Assembly (NCBI GenBank): GCA_936450465.1
Contig: OW388292.1
Span: 8,885,756 to 8,949,755, forward strand
From: Gibbula magus
Taxonomy: Eukaryota > Mollusca > Gastropoda > Trochida > Trochidae
Reading direction: 5' to 3'
DNA: 64,000 nt
Of this stretch, positions 58,414-64,000 are shown one piece after another. The notes under the pieces were generated by a model. It was not told where the DNA came from. It was given only the letters and a program-made list of their open reading frames with translations, and made no database searches. Both the position numbers and the translations under genes were made by a program. Within the stretch, counting starts at the first letter, position 1; each line of letters starts with the position of its first letter.

Positions 58414-59641
58414 AATAAAGAGGACCTCACATACATCTGACCATTAGCCACACTTAGACTCTGAAATAGAAAGTTGAATTTCTGACAGTGTCCTTTTCAA
58501 TATTTAATAAAATGGTGATATTTTCAGTTAATACTTTTTTCATTCTGAGTGTAAGACTAATCTGACCATCAACTGGGAGGGAAATGAAAGAGGCAAAGGG
58601 TGTGGCTTGGGTAGGGAGCCCTGCTGCCTGTGTATGATTATAGAGGGTGAGGCAAGGAGGAGAGGAGTGAGACTGCCTGTAGAGTCTGTCCCTCCCCTGA
58701 TGGCATGTACAATAGGGGCATCTTGAGTGGGCACACCAAACTCCTACCTCTACTGGACTGACTAGTTTAGTATAATCAAGTGACATGATGAAAATAATAA
58801 ATGTAATTGTATGGTCCTCATGCTCATGGTAAATGCTCAAGTAATAAATGTTTATTAACTGAAAGTTTTCAAAAATTGTATATACGTTATAAACTATTAT
58901 TGATTATCCGTATAAACAGTGAAACATATTCCCAAAAGATCAATGTTATCATCATGGTAATAAATTGAATAAACATAAGCAATAAAATGGTAAGCGATTT
59001 TCCTGCAAGCCCAAGACTGTACATAAACCTCTTGGAAAACGATGCCAGGTGACAAACACATCTGACACGGCAACTTGGGCTGCCCATGGCTGTGTGAGGG
59101 TTAAAGGAGCTCTAGGTCTTGAAGCGCTCTGAGAAGAATTAACACAGACAGCAGTGTTAAACCTGCACGCTGTATTAAGAGGGCAGGCTGTTTTAAACGG
59201 CATCACTGATGCTCCTCTTATTGCTAGTGACAGCATTCAAAGTGTGAGTACCAGCGAAGCTCGGAGCACACCACCAGTCTGAGAGCTGTATGCTACCAGC
59301 TGGTCTTCCTCTCTCTGGATATATACTGTAGCTTGTCTCGTACACGTGTATGTTTTTGGATTGTACCCTCTCTTCAAGGTGGGTGCTGCTTTTAAATTTT
59401 GATGAGTTTGAGTTATCTCATTATCTTGCCTTATAAATAGATGCCAGTTTTAAATTTAGCAGTGTAAATTTTCTTGAGGAGAACCACTGAAGGTGTGCAT
59501 TATGTGAAGGACAGTGAGTTTTGAATTGAGATGAGAATGACTTGTCTCATTATTGTACCTTAAATATAGATGCCAGATATGAATTTAGCAGAATCAGGTT
59601 TGTGAAGGAGTCTGATTTGGCTTGAAACTAACCACTGTGAA
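58414..59641. other. Anonymous stretch with a GC-richer patch at 59050-59340
   Basis: The patch carries several ORFs on the minus strand (up to 94 codons at 58952-59236) without domains. No convincing gene. Confidence 0.4.
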
Positions 59642-59684
59642 AGGTGTGTAAGGTGTGTAAGGTGTGTAAGGTGTGTAAGGTGTT
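59638..59684. repeat. 10-bp tandem repeat (AAGGTGTGTA)n, about 4.5 copies
   Basis: GGTGTGTAAG repeated head to tail. Confidence 0.9.
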
Positions 59685-60289
59685 AAAAACAGTGATCGAG
59701 TTTTAAATTTTGACAAGTGAATTTTGACAAGAGAATGGATCTGCTATGTAACCACTGTATGTTTGTGTCACTGTAATGTATGCAATAATTATGCACTGGT
59801 GGATCCAGAAATATTTTAAAGGGGAGGTTTCACCCCAGATCCGCCACTACTTGTACATGCACAAAGTGGGAAAAATTTATTTAAACTTCACGTTAGCAAT
59901 ACAGAGGTATGTAAATATATTTTTTGTAGTAGTATTAGTATAGAATTTAAATTTTCCTAATGAACTATATATGAATATATATGAAATTATATTTTGAATA
60001 TGCTATCTCCAAACGTTGTGGTTGATCCATCACGACAGAAGTTTTCTATTTTGATTTGGATTGTAAATCTGTAAACCTGTAGGCAGTAAGCAGAGATTTG
60101 CATACATGACCTTGCAACACGATTGTTTATTTCTCCTGGAACTTTAACACACACATGTGATTATTCTGCTGAGGTAGGTTTATCGCTTTAACCTGTGGGA
60201 CTGTTTTGATCTGCAGGCAGTGACTTGTATGTAGGATGCAGAAAGCAAGTGAATTCCCCGCTAAGAAATAAACATGGAGGGTGAGGTCG
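59685..60289. other. Anonymous AT-rich stretch
   Basis: Nothing recognised. Confidence 0.5.
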
Positions 60290-60600
60290 CTGTATGATTG
60301 CCGTGATTGATGTTTAATTGTGTTGTTAGACACAACAAGTTGATGGGTGATTCTTGTTCCCTCGGCCACGGAGCTACTTGCTTTCTCGGTGTTTTCACCC
60401 GGCCTATTCAGCTGTAACGGGATGGATTTAATAACGGCACCATATTATCGAGTCTGCATCAATATCCTATTGAGGGTCGCGGTAGGGGGAAATGAAGATC
60501 ACATGGCCTTGCTGCAGTCAAGATTTGTCCACTACCATCGATATCGGCCTGGAACTCTTTTGTTAGTGGAGGGGGACTAAGTACTGCTGAAATGTTGACA
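60290..60600. other. CpG-richer island, candidate conserved element
   Basis: Contains GGCCACGGAG, ACCCGGCCTATTCAGC, AATAACGGCACC, GGGTCGCGG and ATCGATATCGGCC. Open in one frame on each strand (77 and 91 codons), without recognisable domains. Either conserved non-coding or part of an exon; not resolved. Confidence 0.25.
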
Positions 60601-61149
60601 CTTAGAAATAATTTGACGTATGTGTCAATTTGGATTAGTTCCCTTGATTGCCCTGTCAGCTTTATGTTGAAGGTGTTATTCTTGTAGTGTAGTGTAGTGC
60701 TGAGGCTGGATGTATGCAGAGTTTGAGACTTCATTCAAGTTGTCAAAACGTTTTGAGTTTTGGGAAGTCATCTTTTAGATGACATTAATGTGTGCCATGG
60801 TATTCTGTATCCTCATTTGTCCATCACTTCATATAAAGTGAATCTAGATATTGCATAGATTCAGGAAATGGTAATTCTCTTCAGTTTTTTTGTGCAATAT
60901 CTATGAAAACAGTCCAAAGTGTAATTTTAAAAACTTCATGCCTTTGTGAGACTTATTGTCAGTCTTATTTTATCTGTAATTTTGAACCATCAAAAAGGCT
61001 CTCATTTATATGCTGAACAGAAAAAGATTTTGCCATTATTCTTGGATACTTGTAGAAGCTGAATAAATTTTATATACTTCGATATCAATAAAGTCTATAA
61101 CAAGTATAAAAGCATCTGTCACAGCATAAAACCAGACAAAAACCTGAGT
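60601..61149. other. Anonymous AT-rich stretch
   Basis: Nothing recognised. Confidence 0.5.
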
Positions 61150-61440
61150 CATAAGATGTTTACGAAGGAATAAGCATAACTGACTCTGAGCGATGTATTC
61201 ATCTTGTCTGCCGAAACCATAAACGTAGGGTGTACAGAGACAATATGTTGAGGCGGTTATTGTCTCGTTGCAATGAAATGTTAATCACGGGTAATGCCAA
61301 CCCCTATGTGGACATTACCGCAAGCTTATGCTTATCGCGGAATCAGATTATGCAGATATTTGTCATAGGAGACCGGACTGCATTGTTCCAGTAGTTCACG
61401 GCAGAAGTTTGTCTTCAGTTAGGTGACGGATCTAGAGGTG
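61150..61440. promoter_or_regulatory. Candidate enhancer with inverted SOX-type sites
   Basis: GAGACAAT (61237-61244) and its reverse complement ATTGTCTC (61259-61266) are separated by 14 bp; ACAAT is the core bound by SOX factors. Nearby are TTAATCACGG, TTATCGCGG and ATTATGCAGAT (POU-like). The patch is CpG-richer than its surroundings. All function is inferred. Confidence 0.3.
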
Positions 61441-62369
61441 GATGAAAATGCAATCTCTGGGGGGAAAAAAGATTGTCACTGTAATTGTAATTTTTCGGCT
61501 TTTCACTAGAATAATAATAAAAAAATCGGGCATGAAAAATCACCAATTACAATGCTGAAGCCTCATAAATTTGACAAATAGTTTCTGGACTTGACTGGAT
61601 GGTAGACTAGGCTTGAGTGATTGACGAGGAAATAAAACCATTATCTTATATTGTCATCTATTCATCATGAATTTATCATATGAATTATTCATGTAATAAT
61701 TCATTTTGTAGTTTCTATTTTGCTGAAACGTTTGAGTAGTGGTTGTCTTAATTGGAAATTATTCATGTGATATTTCATATCATTCTTTTTCTTTAGTTTG
61801 AATCTTATTTGCATAATTTTTAAATTTTAAGTTTGAAATGTCATTAATAATGGAATATAGTAACATTGTGACTCCTATGAAAAATTATCAGAAATAATAG
61901 ATAAAGAAATAGCTTTTGAAAAGAAACTGTATAATTGCGTAATTCTCATACTTATTAAGTCATGAATTAGAAAAATCATAACTATTGTTGTCATATTAAG
62001 AAAAGTAAAGAAAACGAAAATAAAACAGAGTTAAATAAGAAAAAAAAGATTAACAGCTTGATAAATATTTTATAATATTATGACTCTTCCTTCATCAAAG
62101 TCTGCACTTTGATTATTCTCATGTTTTGATCATCCAGACTGTAACTGAATGTATTGATGTAATCCAACAATTAGGCTCTAAAAAAATATTTATTCTTTTT
62201 ATTTCTTAATTAGCATTTTATTAAATATTGCAAAGGAGCCTCTGACGAATGGTAATTTCAGCCACAAATCTAGACTTGCTTTTAAGTGTGAAATGTTTGG
62301 AGATAAATGAAGTTAATTGTTGAAATATAATGAACTACCATCTCTAAGGATATATTGATGAACAAGTTT
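61441..62369. other. Anonymous, very AT-rich stretch
   Basis: Nothing recognised. Confidence 0.5.
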
Positions 62370-62530
62370 GAGTCTGGAATTTAAAGTGTACCGAGTAGTT
62401 TGGACAATTTAGAGTCTGGAATTTAAAGTCTATGGAATAGTTTGGGCAAGTTAGAGTCTGGAATTTAAAGTCTATGGAATAGTTTGGGCAAGTTAGAGTC
62501 TGGAATTTAAAGTGTACTGAGTAGTTTGTA
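62370..62530. repeat. 42-bp tandem repeat, four copies
   Basis: GAGTCTGGAATTTAAAGT begins at 62370, 62412, 62454 and 62496. The first and last units share GTGTAC.GAGTAG; the middle two share CTATGGAATAG. Confidence 0.95.
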
Positions 62531-63040
62531 ACGGAATACAGCTCTCAGACAGAGTTATTGCCCTATATCTCGGCACGTGGCTAGGAATTCATTTTGCGTG
62601 AAAGAAAATAATGTCAGGAAAAAAAATCATGTTTTTATGCAAGAGGAAGTACAAGTAATTAGTTTTCAAATATGCATGGAAAGGAGAGAAGATGATCATT
62701 TGTTTTTTATTTTTTAATTATGTTTTTGTACTTTTATCTGAAAAAGATGATTTATACTGTAACCAAAACATGAAATGTTTATTTTACAAATGTATTGTGT
62801 ATACAATATTCTTGAATCTTTTCATATGTTTAATTTGGACAGATATGATGACAGATGACAAATTACAAAGAATATTTTCAATGATCATTTAAAATCAGAT
62901 TAATTCTAAATTATGAAATTATTGACTTGATTTTATTCAATAAATTAATGTATTTTGCCTTGTTTATATTATAATGAGTAAAGTTCATTGTCATTGTTCA
63001 AAGTTATTGATATCAACACTTAACCTGCTGGTCTAGGAAT
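62531..63040. other. Anonymous AT-rich stretch
   Basis: Nothing recognised. Confidence 0.5.
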
Positions 63041-63630
63041 GATTCTGCTTGTTCTTGAGGTGAGGGGGATGGTGCTTGTTCTTGAGGTGAGGGGACTGGT
63101 GCTTGTTCTTGAGTAGAGAGGACTGGTGCTTGTTCTTGAGGTGAGGGGACTGGTGCTTGTTCTTTAGTAGAGAGGACTGGTGCTTGTTCTTTAGTAGAGA
63201 GGACTGGTGCTTGTTCTTGAGGTGAGGGGACTGGTGCTTGTTCTTGAGTAGAGAGGACTGGTGCTTGTTCTTGAGGCGAGAGGACTGGTGCTTGTTCTTG
63301 AGGCGAGAGGACTGGTGCTTGTTCTTGAGCTGAGAGGACTGGTGCTTGTTCTTGAGGCGAGAGGACTGGTGCTTGTTGTTGAGCTTAGAGGACTGGTGCT
63401 TGTTCTTGAGGCGAGAGGACTGGTGCTTGTTGTTGAGCTTAGAGGACTGGTGCTTGTTCTTGAGGCGAGAGGACTGGTGCTTGTTCTTGAGCTGAGAGGA
63501 CTGGTGCTTGTTCTTGAGACGAGAGGACTGGTGCTTGTTCTTGAGGTGAGAGGACTGGTGCTTGTTTTTGAGGTGAGAGGACTAGTGCTTGTTCTTGAGC
63601 TAAAACTTGTGCTTGTTCTTGAGCTGGAAG
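63041..63630. repeat. Minisatellite, 27-bp unit, about 21 copies
   Basis: The unit is GGACTGGTGCTTGTTCTTGA plus GGCGAGA or variants (GGTGAGG, GTAGAGA, GCTGAGA). GGTGCTTG recurs every 27 bp. Since 27 is a multiple of three, long frames (up to 151 codons plus, repeats like GLVLVLEAR) stay open as artefacts. Confidence 0.95.
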
Positions 63631-64000
63631 AACGAGTGTCTGGGTTCCAGAATGTAAAACATTATTATGCAAGCTTTAAGACTAGCCAGTTCGAAACTGT
63701 TATTTTGTCAGTTTAAATGCTATACTTAAAGAAAAACAAAACAAAACTTTACCAGCCCAGAGCAAACACAGTATGGTTCCGAGCTGTTGAACGGATCTTA
63801 TTTCATACACTGCAGTTTCATTTTCAAGTTACCATTTATTGTACATTTTTCAAATGGATTAAGGTATGTTTCTCTCATTTGCTCTCCTGACATATAAACA
63901 TACAATGACAAGCTCCATCAACCCATTTGCCTTAGTGTGTCTGTTTAAACAGAGTACAACGGTTCCAGTGGTTAGTGTTGTATATTTGTCCCAAGCCAGG
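63631..64000. other. Anonymous right end of window
   Basis: AT-rich DNA with no recognised feature; any gene here would extend beyond the window. Confidence 0.5.

Noticed and set aside
62692..62892. Small hydrophobic protein of 66 codons
   Set aside because: Phe/Leu/Ile-rich composition is what T-rich DNA encodes by default; no other support.
63261..63716. 151-codon plus-strand ORF with a nine-residue repeat
   Set aside because: Product of the 27-bp minisatellite; the flanks add no independent coding evidence.
1..64000. Autonomous retrotransposon, DNA transposon or endogenous viral genes
   Set aside because: I saw no reverse transcriptase, integrase, transposase, helicase or capsid-like reading frame on either strand.

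Overview
This window looks like non-coding DNA from an invertebrate animal genome, most likely a mollusc and probably a gastropod. The base is AT-rich. It carries a tRNA-Arg-derived SINE family whose tail reads CACCTCACCTCACCTC, a second SINE-like tail made of ACTC repeats, tandem minisatellites, piggyBac-like TTAA elements and palindromic MITEs. The molluscan call rests on remembered resemblance of these repeats and is an inference. I found no bacterial-type gene organisation, no rRNA, no functional tRNA, no CRISPR array, and no reverse transcriptase, transposase or integrase coding domain. No protein-coding gene can be named. The window reads as a gene desert or the inside of one or more very large introns.

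Layout. 1-2.7 kb is anonymous AT-rich DNA with one perfect RFX X-box palindrome. 2.75-4.23 kb is a piggyBac-like non-autonomous element with intact TTAA ends; a diverged second copy lies at 20.08-21.49 kb. 4.40-5.31 kb is a 177-bp-period repeat that stays open in one frame. 5.7-11.7 kb is a large 38-bp minisatellite interrupted by a recent tandem segmental duplication, each copy carrying a SINE fragment. 12-24 kb is mostly anonymous, with SINEs (the best at 22.52-22.84 kb with a perfect target-site duplication), two short minisatellites and a MITE at 24.2 kb. 25.15-25.64 kb holds the longest non-repetitive ORF (164 codons, minus strand). 28.9-39.5 kb contains a set of long palindromes. Three of them (35.0, 39.4 and 57.4 kb) combine an asymmetric CGAG..CGAG loop with a TGACG-bearing tail on the same side; a fourth (28.9 kb) shares the loop. 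38.18-38.76 kb is an 18-bp minisatellite open in several frames. 40-54 kb contains SINEs, small tandem repeats, GC-richer islands that may be conserved non-coding elements, and a few exon-like segments with splice-like borders. 56.5-57.2 kb and 63.0-63.6 kb are further minisatellites, and a strong G-quadruplex motif lies at 58.4 kb.

The points most worth following up are the palindrome-plus-tail family; four strict matches to GTTNCCATRGNAAC (RFX X-box) in 64 kb; seven TGACGTCA octamers, most of them clustered; the duplication and contraction history of the 38-bp array; and the 164-codon ORF. There is no operon-like or pathway-like gene set to describe.
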